This document shows positions 7,771 through 16,746 of a stretch of 64,000 nt of DNA, one piece after another. The notes under the pieces are model-generated. The model worked only from the letters and a program-made list of their open reading frames with translations. It made no database searches and had not been told where the DNA came from. The translations under genes were made by a program, and so were the position numbers. This DNA is from Streptomyces sp. HUAS ZL42 (GTDB lineage Bacteria > Actinomycetota > Actinomycetes > Streptomycetales > Streptomycetaceae), in assembly GCF_040782645.1 (NCBI RefSeq), contig NZ_CP160403.1, positions 248,001 to 312,000 on the forward strand, in the 5' to 3' direction. Within the stretch, counting starts at the first letter, position 1. Every line of letters begins with the position of its first letter.

Positions 7771-9354
7771 TCAATCAAGTGGGTCGCTGGGCGCGGACGT
7801 CTTGGACAGCCCGAGACTTTCGCTGATCAGGCGGGCCTCACTGAGCTCGTGCCGACCAAGTTCGGCACTCACCCTGCCGTCGCTGAGAATGAGGACCCGA
7901 TCGCAGAGATCGAGGATTTCCCCCGTGTCCGTGGAGGAGACGAGGACGCCTGTGCCCGCCGCCCGGGCCTCGGCGATCAGCCCGTGAATCGCGGCCTTGG
8001 CTGCGACGTCGACGCCCTGCGTGGGCTCGTCCAGCAGCAGCACCGCAGGCGACATGCGCAGCCACTTGGCCATCACGATCTTCTGCTGGTTGCCACCGGA
8101 GAACAGGCACAGCGGCCGGTCCGGCTGCGGCGGACGCAGCGCGACGCGATCCGTCCAAACCCTCGTCTGTCCCCGTTCCGCTGACCGGTCCAGTCGTCCG
8201 AACGCGCTGCGTAGCGGACGCAGCCAGGGAAGGGTCAGATTCTCCATCGCCGTCATGGTCATGACGGCGCCCTGGCGCAACCGGTCGGCGGGCACATAGG
8301 CCAGTCCGTGCCGGATACTGCTTGCGGGATCGGCGGCCTGCAGAGGACGTTCGGCCACGGTCACCGAACCGCCGTGCCGGTCGATGGCACCGAAGAGGGC
8401 AGCCGCCAGGTGCTCGCGCCCTGAGCCAAGCAGCCCGCAGACTCCGACGATCTCACCCTCGTAGATGTCGAGGTCCACACCGCGCAGGACGTCAGTGACC
8501 AGGCCACGGGCTCGCAGAGCGCGGCGGCCTCGCTCGCCGGTGTGGTCCATCCGGAACTCGGCCAGCTCGCTTCCCGCGAGCAACGCCACCAGCCGGTCGT
8601 GGTCGACCTCGCCCACCGGGACATCGGCCACGAGCCTGCCGTCCCGCAGGGCGACGACGCGGTCGGACAAACCGAGCACCTCGTCGAGGCGGTGGGAGAT
8701 GAAGACGACTCCCGCTCCCTCAGCGGCCACCCTGCGCACCGCGTCGAAGAGCAGATCGGCCTCGGCCGCGCCGAGCGCCGCCGTCGGCTCGTCGAGCACC
8801 AGCACATTCCCCGTCGGTGACCAATCGCTCATCGCGCGGGCGATGGCCACGATGGTCCGCTCGGCCGCCGAGATCCCAGCCATGGGCTCCGTGACGTCGA
8901 AATCGCCGCCGAACCGCCGGATCATCCGTTCCGCGGCCTGCCGCTCCTCGCGTGCACTGGCCCACCGGAAGCCCCGCCGCCCGAGCGGGCGGGAGATGTC
9001 CAGGTTCTCGATCGTCGACAGACCGGGCACCAGCCCGAGGTCCTGGTGGATGAACCGTATATCCCGGTGCTCGATCACGGCGCCCGGGTCGGGGGTATGG
9101 ATGCTGGCCAGAACCTTGACCAGCGTGGACTTTCCCGAACCGTTCTGTCCGACGACCGAAACGACCTCACCGGCGTTCACCTCGAAGCCGACGCTGTCAA
9201 GGGCCTTGGTCCCGGCGAAGGATTTCGACAGCCCGTGAACGCGCAGCACCGGTCGTGCGGCGCCGCGCCGGTCCTGGCTTGCCGGCGTGTCGATGAGAGC
9301 CGGTGCACCGGGCACATCGGCGATGCCGGAGGCCTGAGAAGCAGAGTGACCCAT
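7771..9354 (-). CDS. Sugar ABC transporter ATP-binding protein (RbsA family, two ABC domains)
   Basis: 527 residues with two fused ABC domains, as in RbsA/MglA. First half: Walker A GQNGSGKST, signature region GISAAERTIVAIARA, Walker B VLVLDEPTAAL. Second half: degenerate Walker A (GLLGSGREHL), signature FSGGNQQKIVMAKWL, Walker B LLLDEPTQGVDVAAK. This asymmetry is normal for the family. ATG at 9354 overlaps the stop of the solute-binding gene by one base (TGATG). It energises import through the permease encoded next. Confidence 0.93.
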   Translation of the reverse strand: MGHSASQASGIADVPGAPALIDTPASQDRRGAARPVLRVHGLSKSFAGTKALDSVGFEVNAGEVVSVVGQNGSGKSTLVKVLASIHTPDPGAVIEHRDIRFIHQDLGLVPGLSTIENLDISRPLGRRGFRWASAREERQAAERMIRRFGGDFDVTEPMAGISAAERTIVAIARAMSDWSPTGNVLVLDEPTAALGAAEADLLFDAVRRVAAEGAGVVFISHRLDEVLGLSDRVVALRDGRLVADVPVGEVDHDRLVALLAGSELAEFRMDHTGERGRRALRARGLVTDVLRGVDLDIYEGEIVGVCGLLGSGREHLAAALFGAIDRHGGSVTVAERPLQAADPASSIRHGLAYVPADRLRQGAVMTMTAMENLTLPWLRPLRSAFGRLDRSAERGQTRVWTDRVALRPPQPDRPLCLFSGGNQQKIVMAKWLRMSPAVLLLDEPTQGVDVAAKAAIHGLIAEARAAGTGVLVSSTDTGEILDLCDRVLILSDGRVSAELGRHELSEARLISESLGLSKTSAPSDPLD

Positions 9355-10544
9355 CAGTCGGCCTTTCTCGCCTTGGCCCACAGCCTGGAGAAGCGCTGCA
9401 TGAAGTCCGGGTACGCCGAGAAGCCCTTGCTCACGTCAGCGGGAAGGTCTTCCTTGGTGATCAGCTGCAGGGGCACCTCACCGGCCTTCTGGGCGTCGGT
9501 GAGGGGCTGGTCGGTGGCCAGGCGTACGGCCGCGTCGAGCTGAGTGAAGGCGAGAACACCCGCGTCCAGGCCGACCGCGGCGTCGATGCCGCCGTTCTTC
9601 ATGTCCTGCAGGTTGGCCGGCACAGGCGCGGAGCCGGCGATCTTCACGTCGGTGATGCCGGCACTGCGCAGCGCGGGTGGCAGGCCGGTGGCGGTCTCCA
9701 GGCTGCTGAAGACGGCGATGTCGGTGTCGGGATGGGCCTGAAGATCGCTCACCACTCGGCTGGGGGCGGTCGTGCCGATCGCCGACAGGGGAATGTCGAC
9801 GTAACGCACGGTGCACCCCGGGCAGTTCTTCTTCAGTTCCTTCGTGAACGCCTCCGTCGAGACCTTCGTGAAGTCGAGTTCCGGATTGCGGTACCAGGCG
9901 ATGTTCGCGTCGCCGCCTCCGGTCATGATCGCCCAGTCGGCAAGAATCGTGCCTTGCCGCTCGTAGTTGATCGGCCCGTTGATCGGCGCGTCGATGCCCT
10001 GCTCCGGGCCCCCCATGACGCCGGCACCGACGATGGGGATGCCCGCCTGGTTGAGCTTCCTGATGCTCGCGCCGACCGAGCCGAGGTTGACCGCGGGGAG
10101 CAGCAGCGCTGCCGGGTCGTCGGCGGTGATCGAGGAAAGGGCCGTCTGCACACCGTCGGCCGAGTGGCCGCTCTTGACAGTGTCGACCGGCGCCGTACCC
10201 ATGGTCTTGGTCCCCATACCGTAGAGCTGGGCCAGCAGGGCGCAGAACGGGGAGGCGCACTGCATGAAGGAAATACGCTGGCCTGACGCCAGTCCTCGGG
10301 TCAGCGGCTGATCGACGGGGAAGGGCGTCGGCTTGGAGTAGATCTCGACGACCTCCTTCGCCGCCTCCAGATTCGCGTCACCCTTCAACGCCTGGGAGCC
10401 GCTGGTGCCGTCACCGTCCGTGGCTGCACAGCTCGTCACAGTCAGACAGACCGCGACGGCCATCACCGCCAGTGCGCGAGTCTCCCAACGGCGCGGGAAG
10501 GCTCTTGGCACTCGGGGCGTACGAGCATCGCTGGAGATGGACAT
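9354..10544 (-). CDS. Sugar-type ABC transporter substrate-binding lipoprotein
   Basis: 396 residues. The N terminus has a twin-Arg-containing basic stretch, a hydrophobic segment and a lipobox TVTSC, so it is predicted to be a lipid-anchored extracellular binding protein. The rest resembles periplasmic-binding fold type I proteins of the RbsB class (VGAGVMGGPEQGIDAP, ADWAIMTGGGDANI). Two Cys in QCASPFC may form a local disulfide. ATG at 10544 is preceded by AGAGG; longer readings have no ribosome site. It is first in the three-gene importer operon. The ligand is unknown. Confidence 0.88.
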   Translation of the reverse strand: MSISSDARTPRVPRAFPRRWETRALAVMAVAVCLTVTSCAATDGDGTSGSQALKGDANLEAAKEVVEIYSKPTPFPVDQPLTRGLASGQRISFMQCASPFCALLAQLYGMGTKTMGTAPVDTVKSGHSADGVQTALSSITADDPAALLLPAVNLGSVGASIRKLNQAGIPIVGAGVMGGPEQGIDAPINGPINYERQGTILADWAIMTGGGDANIAWYRNPELDFTKVSTEAFTKELKKNCPGCTVRYVDIPLSAIGTTAPSRVVSDLQAHPDTDIAVFSSLETATGLPPALRSAGITDVKIAGSAPVPANLQDMKNGGIDAAVGLDAGVLAFTQLDAAVRLATDQPLTDAQKAGEVPLQLITKEDLPADVSKGFSAYPDFMQRFSRLWAKARKAD

Positions 10545-11009
10545 GATTGCCTCTTCTCGCCGGTGGCTGCGGTCCGCGGCGGGAGCAGCCGCCGATGCTC
10601 CGAGCAAGCCCGGAGCCGCCGACCGCGTCGTCGTCCCTGCCGACGGGGTGTAGCCGTCAGCTTGGCTGCACCGGCGAGCCGCGACATCGTCCACGCGACT
10701 CGCCTGAAATGGCTGTTTCGGTGAAAGGACCCGCAATACCCGGCGGAACGCACTACGACATTGGTCGCATCCGGAAGCAGCCATCATGGAGAGCAGGCGC
10801 ACGGCGGGTTGTTGCACAACGCGCTGGCACGAAGTTCAACGCGCCGCTGTTCACCGTTCGGGTGTCGCTGAGCTGCGTCAGGACCTCGGACTCGCGCCTG
10901 AGGGTGCGCACGGTCTGCGCACCCGGTATCCCTGCTCCAGCAGTTGGAGAATTCAGCGTCCGGCGCAAGCCGCCGACGGGCTCGGGCACGTGGGCGAGGG
11001 GCCGCGTGC

Positions 11010-11215
11010 AGCGCCGGGTCGCGGGCGGGCATCGCCCCGACCTCCAGCAGCAGCCCGGCGTCCCGGGTCCGGGCGGCGAGCTTGCGGGTGCGCACGACGT
11101 CCAGGCAGACAGGTTTCTCGGTGACGACGTGGGCTCCGGCGTCGAGGGGCTCCTCGACGAGGTCCTCGTGTACGCCGGTGGTGATCACCAGGAGGTCGGC
11201 GTCGCAGCAGGAAGC
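11010..11215 (-). pseudogene. Gfo/Idh/MocA oxidoreductase remnant
   Basis: A short stretch reads DADLLVITTGVHEDLVEEPL and AGAHVVTEKPVCLDV, which matches the region after the Rossmann fold of Gfo/Idh/MocA sugar oxidoreductases, including the EKP motif. No start, no cofactor glycine motif and no C-terminal domain remain. The whole stretch 10545-11693 contains no intact gene, only scraps such as this and the SDR remnant next to it. Confidence 0.6.
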
Positions 11216-11283
11216 TCGCCGAACGGTGGCTGTCTCTCCTGGTCTTGCCCGCTGCCCGCGAGAACCCTCCAGGGAGCCCGCGA

Positions 11284-11500
11284 CTACGGCGACGCCGACA
11301 CCTGCAGAAAAACGCCGCGGGCCGAGGCCGCCATCCGCAGCGCGTCGGCGACTATGCGGTTGGTACCGCTGGTGAACGAACCGGCACCGCAATGGAGGTC
11401 TCCACGCCCCACGGGCCGGCTCGGTAGCTGACGGCCAGGGAGTCCATGGCGGCCTTGGCGGTGAGGTGAGGAGGCCCCGCATCCCTTTCCGCGACCACGA
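11284..11500 (-). pseudogene. Short-chain dehydrogenase remnant
   Basis: Two frames carry SDR-like pieces: TAKAAMDSLAVSYR and WGVETSIAVP (the region after the catalytic Lys), then SFTSGTNR after a frame change. The active-site Tyr position is His. The N-terminal cofactor domain is missing, so this is a dead fragment. Confidence 0.5.
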
Positions 11501-11693
11501 CCAGCCGCAGCCGGGGGCACCAGTCCCTCCCCGGCGAACAACGTACGAAGCGATCGTGGCCGCCGGGACTCGCGACGGCCATGGGCGGGCAGCGTCTCGT
11601 GCGGCGGTCGGTCGAACACTCGGCTGGGGGCCAGGTGCCCATGACATCGCCGACCGCGTTGAGATAGTCCGGCGGAGTGACTATGTTCGTAAG

Positions 11694-12035
11694 GTGAGTG
11701 AGCGCGTGATGCAAGAGCCCACCTTGATGGTGTTGACAGCCCTCGCGGACGCACCCCGGCACGGATACGCCATCGCGCAGGAGGTCAAGGCGATGACCGG
11801 CGGCCGTGTCGTGCTGCGTACAGGAGCCCTGTACGGGGCCCTGGATCGCCTGCTGGCCGACGGCCTGATCGACGTCGAGCGCGAGGAGGTCGTCGATGGC
11901 CGAGCCCGGCGGATCTTCACCTTGTCCCCGGCGGGGCGGGAGCGACTCGCGGTGGAGGCCGAGCGCCTGGCCGCAACGGCGAGGGAGGCCACTCGCCGCC
12001 TGTCCGTCACGCGGCCGGCAGCGGACGCCACATGA
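11694..12035 (+). CDS. PadR-family transcriptional regulator
   Basis: 113-residue winged-helix repressor: EPTLMVLTALADAPRHGYAI is the typical PadR opening, RTGALYGALDRLLADGLI the recognition helix region, and DGRARRIFTLSPAGRERL the wing. GTG at 11694 is taken as start; ATG at 11709 would drop five residues. It overlaps the next gene by ATGA. In actinomycetes this class is often paired with a membrane protein of the type encoded next. PadR proteins usually repress their own operon. Confidence 0.9.
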   Translation: MSERVMQEPTLMVLTALADAPRHGYAIAQEVKAMTGGRVVLRTGALYGALDRLLADGLIDVEREEVVDGRARRIFTLSPAGRERLAVEAERLAATAREATRRLSVTRPAADAT

Positions 12036-12934
12036 TCGAGCACGTTCTGCGGCTGTATCCCGCTGACTACCGACGGGCCCATGGCGGGGAGATCGCCGCG
12101 ACCTATCGCGAAATGACCGCAGGCGAGCCGCTGAGCTCGCGGCTGCAAGAAGGCGCAGGTCTGGCGGCGCACGCGATGCGGATGCGGATGGGACTGGGGT
12201 CGGCCGCTCCTGTCGCGCAGGTTCTCGCGCTGGCGTATCCCTTCGTCCTGGCCGCCTCGGCCTCCGCGTGCGGCCTGCACCTTCTGCGCTGGTACGCCGG
12301 TTTCGCCTCCTCACCCGCCCCGTGGGGGGTGCAGCTTGGAGTCGACCTGTCGGGGGCGTGGGGTGTGCTGCTCGTCTCGTCGCTGATCGTGTTCGCGGGA
12401 GCGGCGTCGGCGCTGGCCGGCCGGTGGCGCGTGGGGGTGCCCTGCACGGTGGCCGGGCTGCTCTCCTTCGCGGTGGCCGCGGTGGTCAGCGGGCCGGCGT
12501 TCGGTGACCCGGTCGTCACCCCGGCCGCGGCGTCCCTGGCGGCGGCCGTGGTGCTCGCATGCCCGCCGGACCGGCGCTTGGAGAGCACCGCGGCGGGGCG
12601 GGCGGGCATGGCCGGTGCCGTGATCGCGCTCGTGGTCGTGCCACGGGCGGCCATCGGCGCGCACGCGGTGCCGGGGGTCAGCACCGACTACGGGTGCTGG
12701 CCGCTGCTCGTCCTCGCCGCGACCGGTGTCGCGCTGACCTGGCGCAGTGGATCACGGGGCGGCCGCGAGCTGGGGGCGATGGTCCTGGCCTCCCCGCCTC
12801 TGCTCGCCCAGGCCTACACCACAGCGGGGGGTGAGGCGGCTGCTGTCGCGTGTCTGGCAGCCGTATTGCCGACCACCGCGGCGCTCGCCCTGCTGGCCGG
12901 CCGCCTGGGGCGAGCCCGACACACCTTCCTCTGA
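12032..12934 (+). CDS. PadR-linked multi-pass membrane protein of unknown function
   Basis: 300 residues. The cytoplasmic N terminus (RLYPADYRRAHGGEI) is seen in many actinomycete membrane proteins coupled to PadR regulators. About seven hydrophobic segments follow from residue 70 on. Start overlaps the PadR stop (ATGA), so the pair is translationally coupled and likely autoregulated. No transporter or enzyme motif is recognised; a role in envelope stress or drug response would be a guess. Confidence 0.75.
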   Translation: MIEHVLRLYPADYRRAHGGEIAATYREMTAGEPLSSRLQEGAGLAAHAMRMRMGLGSAAPVAQVLALAYPFVLAASASACGLHLLRWYAGFASSPAPWGVQLGVDLSGAWGVLLVSSLIVFAGAASALAGRWRVGVPCTVAGLLSFAVAAVVSGPAFGDPVVTPAAASLAAAVVLACPPDRRLESTAAGRAGMAGAVIALVVVPRAAIGAHAVPGVSTDYGCWPLLVLAATGVALTWRSGSRGGRELGAMVLASPPLLAQAYTTAGGEAAAVACLAAVLPTTAALALLAGRLGRARHTFL

Positions 12935-12990
12935 ACGGCCTGCCGCGGTCGGGCATCCACACCGGGCGCAGCGACATCCACCGTCCACCG

Positions 12991-13030
12991 AATAGTCCGT
13001 TTGACGTAGCATTCCGTTCGACTGACTATT
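12991..13030. promoter_or_regulatory. AATAGTC / GACTATT inverted repeat before DUF4184 gene
   Basis: AATAGTC at 12991-12997 and GACTATT at 13024-13030 are perfect inverted copies 26 bases apart, in the 117-base gap before the DUF4184 gene. A related GACTAT lies just upstream of the PadR start (11678-11683), so this could be a PadR operator; this is speculative. Confidence 0.3.
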
Positions 13031-13051
13031 GGTCTGTGCGAGAGGATGCTC

Positions 13052-13924
13052 ATGCCGTTCACCCTGTCCCACCCCGCGGCCGTACTGCCGCTGATGCGGC
13101 GGCCCTTCAGCCGGGCCGCACTGGTCGCCGGAGCCGTCGCACCGGACATGCCCTACTTCGTTGTCACCACGGGCCTGCCCGTCAGCGCACAGTCCTGGTA
13201 CGAACCCTTCGTCAACGCCACGACCTCACACACCGCTCCCGGCGCTGTCACCGTCACCCTGCCGTACGCCCTCACGCTGTGGGGTCTGTTCCGAGCCGGC
13301 CATCGCCCGCTGGCGTCCCTGCTGCCGATACGCGTCCCCCCGTCGCCGCCCCGGACGGCCGGCATGTTGATACAGCGAGCCGGGTGGATCGTCCTGTCCG
13401 CCCTGATCGGCATCGCCACGCACCTGCTCTGGGATGCCTTCACCCACCACGACGGCTTCGTGGCCACCCATGCGCCCTGGCTAACCTCCAAGCTGGTGGG
13501 CAGCCTCACCTGGGCGCGGGCCCTGCAGCATGCGAGCACGATCGGCGGTCTGGCCGCCACCGCGGCGTACGTGTGGCGCAGGCGAGCCCGTCTCCTTACT
13601 GATCAAGTCCGCACCGGCCTCAGTGGCGCAACGCGGCGCCCTGCCCTCCTCGCTGTGGCTCTGGTCACGGTCGTCGGAGCCGTCACCCACGCCTGGTCGT
13701 GGCTCGCCGACCCAGATGCGGCGACAACCGGACTGCGGCCGAGCGCCGTGATCGAAGGGGTACTGTCCGACGCGGCAAAAGGCGCGGGCTCCGCCCTGAT
13801 CGGCGCCCTGGTCCTCTACGCGGCTGTGTGGTGGATCTGGCACGCCGTCACGTCAGCCCGCACCCGCGGGAGCGGAGCCGGCTCCGGGTACGACGACGCC
13901 CCGCGGGCGAACACCACCGCCTGA
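13052..13924 (+). CDS. DUF4184 family membrane protein
   Basis: 290 residues beginning MPFTLSHPAAVLPL, the hallmark of DUF4184, followed by APDMPYF and several hydrophobic segments. His and Asp residues near the membrane segments (LSHP, APDMP, HLLWDAFTHHDGF) resemble those in metal-dependent integral-membrane hydrolase-like families such as YdjM; biochemical function is not established. ATG at 13052 has GAGAGG at good spacing; ATG at 13046 is less likely. Confidence 0.88.
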   Translation: MPFTLSHPAAVLPLMRRPFSRAALVAGAVAPDMPYFVVTTGLPVSAQSWYEPFVNATTSHTAPGAVTVTLPYALTLWGLFRAGHRPLASLLPIRVPPSPPRTAGMLIQRAGWIVLSALIGIATHLLWDAFTHHDGFVATHAPWLTSKLVGSLTWARALQHASTIGGLAATAAYVWRRRARLLTDQVRTGLSGATRRPALLAVALVTVVGAVTHAWSWLADPDAATTGLRPSAVIEGVLSDAAKGAGSALIGALVLYAAVWWIWHAVTSARTRGSGAGSGYDDAPRANTTA

Positions 13925-14254
13925 CTCGCCCCACCGAGGCCCCGTGCCGCTGCACCCATCCTTGCTGCGCTCATACACGCGCTGCGCGACGCGCCGGGCC
14001 ACCGCGACCAGTTCGACGGGCTCCTCGGCTTCGTCGCGGCCGCCGGACAGGGCGAGCTCGACGATTCCGTCGACCAGCCAGCCCAGTTCGCGTGTCTCGC
14101 CCCTGACGGGCTGGTCGGGCACCCGCTGCTCGTCGCCGTGACGGTCGCGGCGCTGACCGTCGTCGCCGTGCGCACCGCACGCCGGGCTCCGTACGGCGGC
14201 CACGAGTCGGTCAGCCGTCAGGGGGAAGCCAGTCGTCGAACCTGCCACTGCTGA
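13925..14254 (+). other. Open frame continuing past the DUF4184 stop, unrecognised
   Basis: The DUF4184 frame stays open for 109 more codons with strong G/C third-position bias (for example LAALIHALRDAPGHRDQFDG, then a hydrophobic LLVAVTVAALTVVAV). No start codon with a ribosome site is seen and I do not recognise the family. It may be a 5'-truncated gene or chance coding-like sequence. The opposite strand is also open here, so coding status is uncertain. Confidence 0.3.
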
Positions 14255-14274
14255 GCACATGGTTTGCCGCCCTG

Positions 14275-15093
14275 TCAGGGCGTCACGAAGAGGTCGATTT
14301 CAGACGGCGTGCCGGGAACGAGTTCGTACTTCGCAAAGTCGGTGACACCTTCCTCGCGAAGTACCTCCTCATCGAGGAAAAAGTTGCCAGTGCATTCGGT
14401 GCTCGGACGGGTGAGGATGGCGTGCGCTGCATCGGCCATGATGCCGGTCGAACGGCAGCCCGCACGATCGAGACCGAACATCGCGGATGCGGCAGTGTAG
14501 ATCATCGTCTTGGGCCACAGCGCGTTGACGGCCACGCTGCCGGCTCGTAGTTCTTCGGCCAAACCGAGCACTGTCATGCTCATCGCGAACTTGGACATGG
14601 TGTAAGCGCTTCGGCCGGCGAACCAGCCGGGTTGCAGATCGATCGGGGGCGACATGGTCAGGATGTGTCCGTTCTCGGAACGTTCGAGGTAGGGGATGCA
14701 CGCCTGCGACGCGGCGAACGTTCCTCGCACGTTGATGTCGAACATCAAATCGAAGCGCTTGAGTGGCGTTTCCGCGGCCTTTGCAAGAAACACCGCACTT
14801 GCGTTGTTCACCAGCACATCGATACCACCGAAGTGGTGGGCGGCCGATGCCACGGCCTCCGCGACCTGGTCCTCTTCGCGCACATCGAGAGCAAGAGGGA
14901 GCGCGCGCCCGCCTGCCGCTTCGATCTCGGCCGCGACGGTGTGGATAGTCCCGGGGAGCTTTGGGTGCGGTTCGGCTGTCTTGGCTGCGATGACGACGTT
15001 GGCTCCCTCGGCGGCAGCCCTGAGCGCAATGGCACGGCCGATGCCACGGCTGCCGCCGGTGATGAAGAGCGTCTTGTCCTTCATGGCGGTCAC
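14275..15093 (-). CDS. SDR-family oxidoreductase (HSDL2/citronellol dehydrogenase-like)
   Basis: 272 residues. Glycine motif TGGSRGIG, NNAS, long substrate loop (AKTAEPHPKLPGTIHT) typical of the HSDL2-like branch, and active-site region SPPIDLQPGWFAGRSAYTMS with YTMSK as YxxxK. The branch contains enzymes of acyclic-terpene and fatty-chain metabolism. GTG at 15093 overlaps the acyl-CoA synthetase stop; ATG at 15084 is the alternative, both served by GGAGAGG. Third gene of the ThDP enzyme operon, so it probably acts on an alcohol, aldehyde or hydroxyacyl intermediate of the same pathway. Confidence 0.87.
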   Translation of the reverse strand: MTAMKDKTLFITGGSRGIGRAIALRAAAEGANVVIAAKTAEPHPKLPGTIHTVAAEIEAAGGRALPLALDVREEDQVAEAVASAAHHFGGIDVLVNNASAVFLAKAAETPLKRFDLMFDINVRGTFAASQACIPYLERSENGHILTMSPPIDLQPGWFAGRSAYTMSKFAMSMTVLGLAEELRAGSVAVNALWPKTMIYTAASAMFGLDRAGCRSTGIMADAAHAILTRPSTECTGNFFLDEEVLREEGVTDFAKYELVPGTPSEIDLFVTP

Positions 15094-16739
15094 GCGCCTC
15101 TCCGATGCAAGTTGTCCGGCTGGGGTGGCGGGTCGGTGCGGCTGAGATAGTGGTCGCGAAGCGCGAACTTCTGAATCTTCCCGGACGCTGTCTGCGGGAA
15201 GTCGGCGACGAATTCCCAGACCTGGGGGATCTTGTAGCTGGCGATCCGCCCTGTGCAGTGGCTGATCAGGTCATCCTGCGTGAGGGTTGCACCGGGTCGG
15301 GCCTGGACGAATGCAGCGACGATTTCTCCCCACTCGTGATGCGGCAGGCCTACGACCGACACGTTGGCGATCGATTCGTGGGTGAAGAGGAGATCCTCGA
15401 TCTCGCGGGGATAGATGTTCTCGCCACCGCGGATGATCATGTCCTTGACCCGGCCCTTGATGCGCACGTATCCCGCCGCGTCCATGCTTCCCAGGTCGCC
15501 GGTGCGCAGCCAGCCGTCCTTGTCAATGGCCGTGGAAGTAGCCTCCGGATTCTCGAAGTAGCCGCTCATCACGCAAATGCTCCGCGTGCAGATTTCGCCC
15601 AGTTCACCGATGGGTAGCGACTCGCCGGTACCCTGCGTGGCGATCTTTACTTCCACGTGCGCCAAGGGCCGTCCGACTGTCTCCATCCACCGCGGATGCG
15701 TGTCACTCGGGACGGTGTGGGTGATGTAGGGCGCCGCTTCCGTCTGTCCGTAGCCGATCCCAACGTCGACGCCGAAGTCGCGCCGGGCGCGACGGATGAG
15801 CTCGACCGGCACAGGAGCGCCACCCAATGTTGCGAGCCTCCACGATCCGAGGTCACGCGCTGACGTGCGCTGAGCGTCCAGCATCCGGATGAGCATGGTG
15901 GGCACTGACAGCAGAATCGTCCCGCGGTGGCGTTCGAACAGATCCAGCATGAGATCGGCGTCGAACCTACCCGGCAACACGTGGACGCCGCCGGTCTGCA
16001 ATGCGCCCAGGGTGACGAGCCCGCAGCCAGCCGTGTGGAACAGCGGCATGGGGTTGACCCATACGTCTTCCGGTGTCGCTCCGATCGTCTCTGCGTACAG
16101 GCGACCGTTCACGGCAAGGGCTCGGTGGGAGAGCACGGCGCCCTTGGGGAAGCCGGTAGTCCCCGACGTGTACTGGATCTGGGCGGGGTCAGTGAAACCG
16201 ACGTGTGGCAGGTGGGGGGTGCCGGCTGAAGAGGAGGACAGGAAGTCGCCCCACTGCTCCAGGGACTGGACGAATCGAAGCTCGGGCAGTTCTTCGGACA
16301 CGGTCTGTGCCATGGCCAGCAGATCGCGTGAGTTGACCTGCGGTTGGACGAAGATTCCATGCGCCCGTGACTGCCGGAGGACGAATTCAAGTTCTGCAGA
16401 ACGGTAGGCCGGGTTGACGGTCACGAGAGTGATGCCCGCCAGCGCCGCTCCGAACTCCAGGCATACCCATTCCGGGGAGTTGGCTGACCAGACAGCAATC
16501 CGTGCGCCGGGGCGGAAATGGGTCAGCAGAGCTCTCGCTACCGCCTCCGAGTCACGAAGGAGCTCAGCGTAGGACCAGGTGCGTGCGTCACTTCCGACGA
16601 TGCCCTCCACCAGTGCGGTCCGAGAAGGCCAGCGGGCAGCGGCCTTCCGAAGGGCGTCACCGATTGTGTAGTCGCAGTCGGAGATTGTGGTCGTGGCAGG
16701 CCAGTGCGACGCTCTCGTTTCGTTGTCTCTTGAGGACAC
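15090..16739 (-). CDS. AMP-dependent acyl-CoA synthetase (FadD-like)
   Basis: 549-residue adenylate-forming ligase that converts a carboxylic acid to its CoA thioester. Motifs: YTSGTTGFPKG (phosphate loop, about residue 191), GYGQTEAAPY, DGWLRTGDLG with RIKGRVKDMIIRGGENIYP (hinge) and the catalytic Lys in TASGKIQKF. GTG at 16739 starts 7 bases after the ThDP gene stop; the open frame extends upstream but out of register with that gene. Its place behind a ThDP enzyme and near an aldehyde dehydrogenase suggests it activates the acid those enzymes produce. Acid specificity cannot be read. Confidence 0.92.
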   Translation of the reverse strand: MSSRDNETRASHWPATTTISDCDYTIGDALRKAAARWPSRTALVEGIVGSDARTWSYAELLRDSEAVARALLTHFRPGARIAVWSANSPEWVCLEFGAALAGITLVTVNPAYRSAELEFVLRQSRAHGIFVQPQVNSRDLLAMAQTVSEELPELRFVQSLEQWGDFLSSSSAGTPHLPHVGFTDPAQIQYTSGTTGFPKGAVLSHRALAVNGRLYAETIGATPEDVWVNPMPLFHTAGCGLVTLGALQTGGVHVLPGRFDADLMLDLFERHRGTILLSVPTMLIRMLDAQRTSARDLGSWRLATLGGAPVPVELIRRARRDFGVDVGIGYGQTEAAPYITHTVPSDTHPRWMETVGRPLAHVEVKIATQGTGESLPIGELGEICTRSICVMSGYFENPEATSTAIDKDGWLRTGDLGSMDAAGYVRIKGRVKDMIIRGGENIYPREIEDLLFTHESIANVSVVGLPHHEWGEIVAAFVQARPGATLTQDDLISHCTGRIASYKIPQVWEFVADFPQTASGKIQKFALRDHYLSRTDPPPQPDNLHRRGA

Positions 16740-16746
16740 CTCTTCG

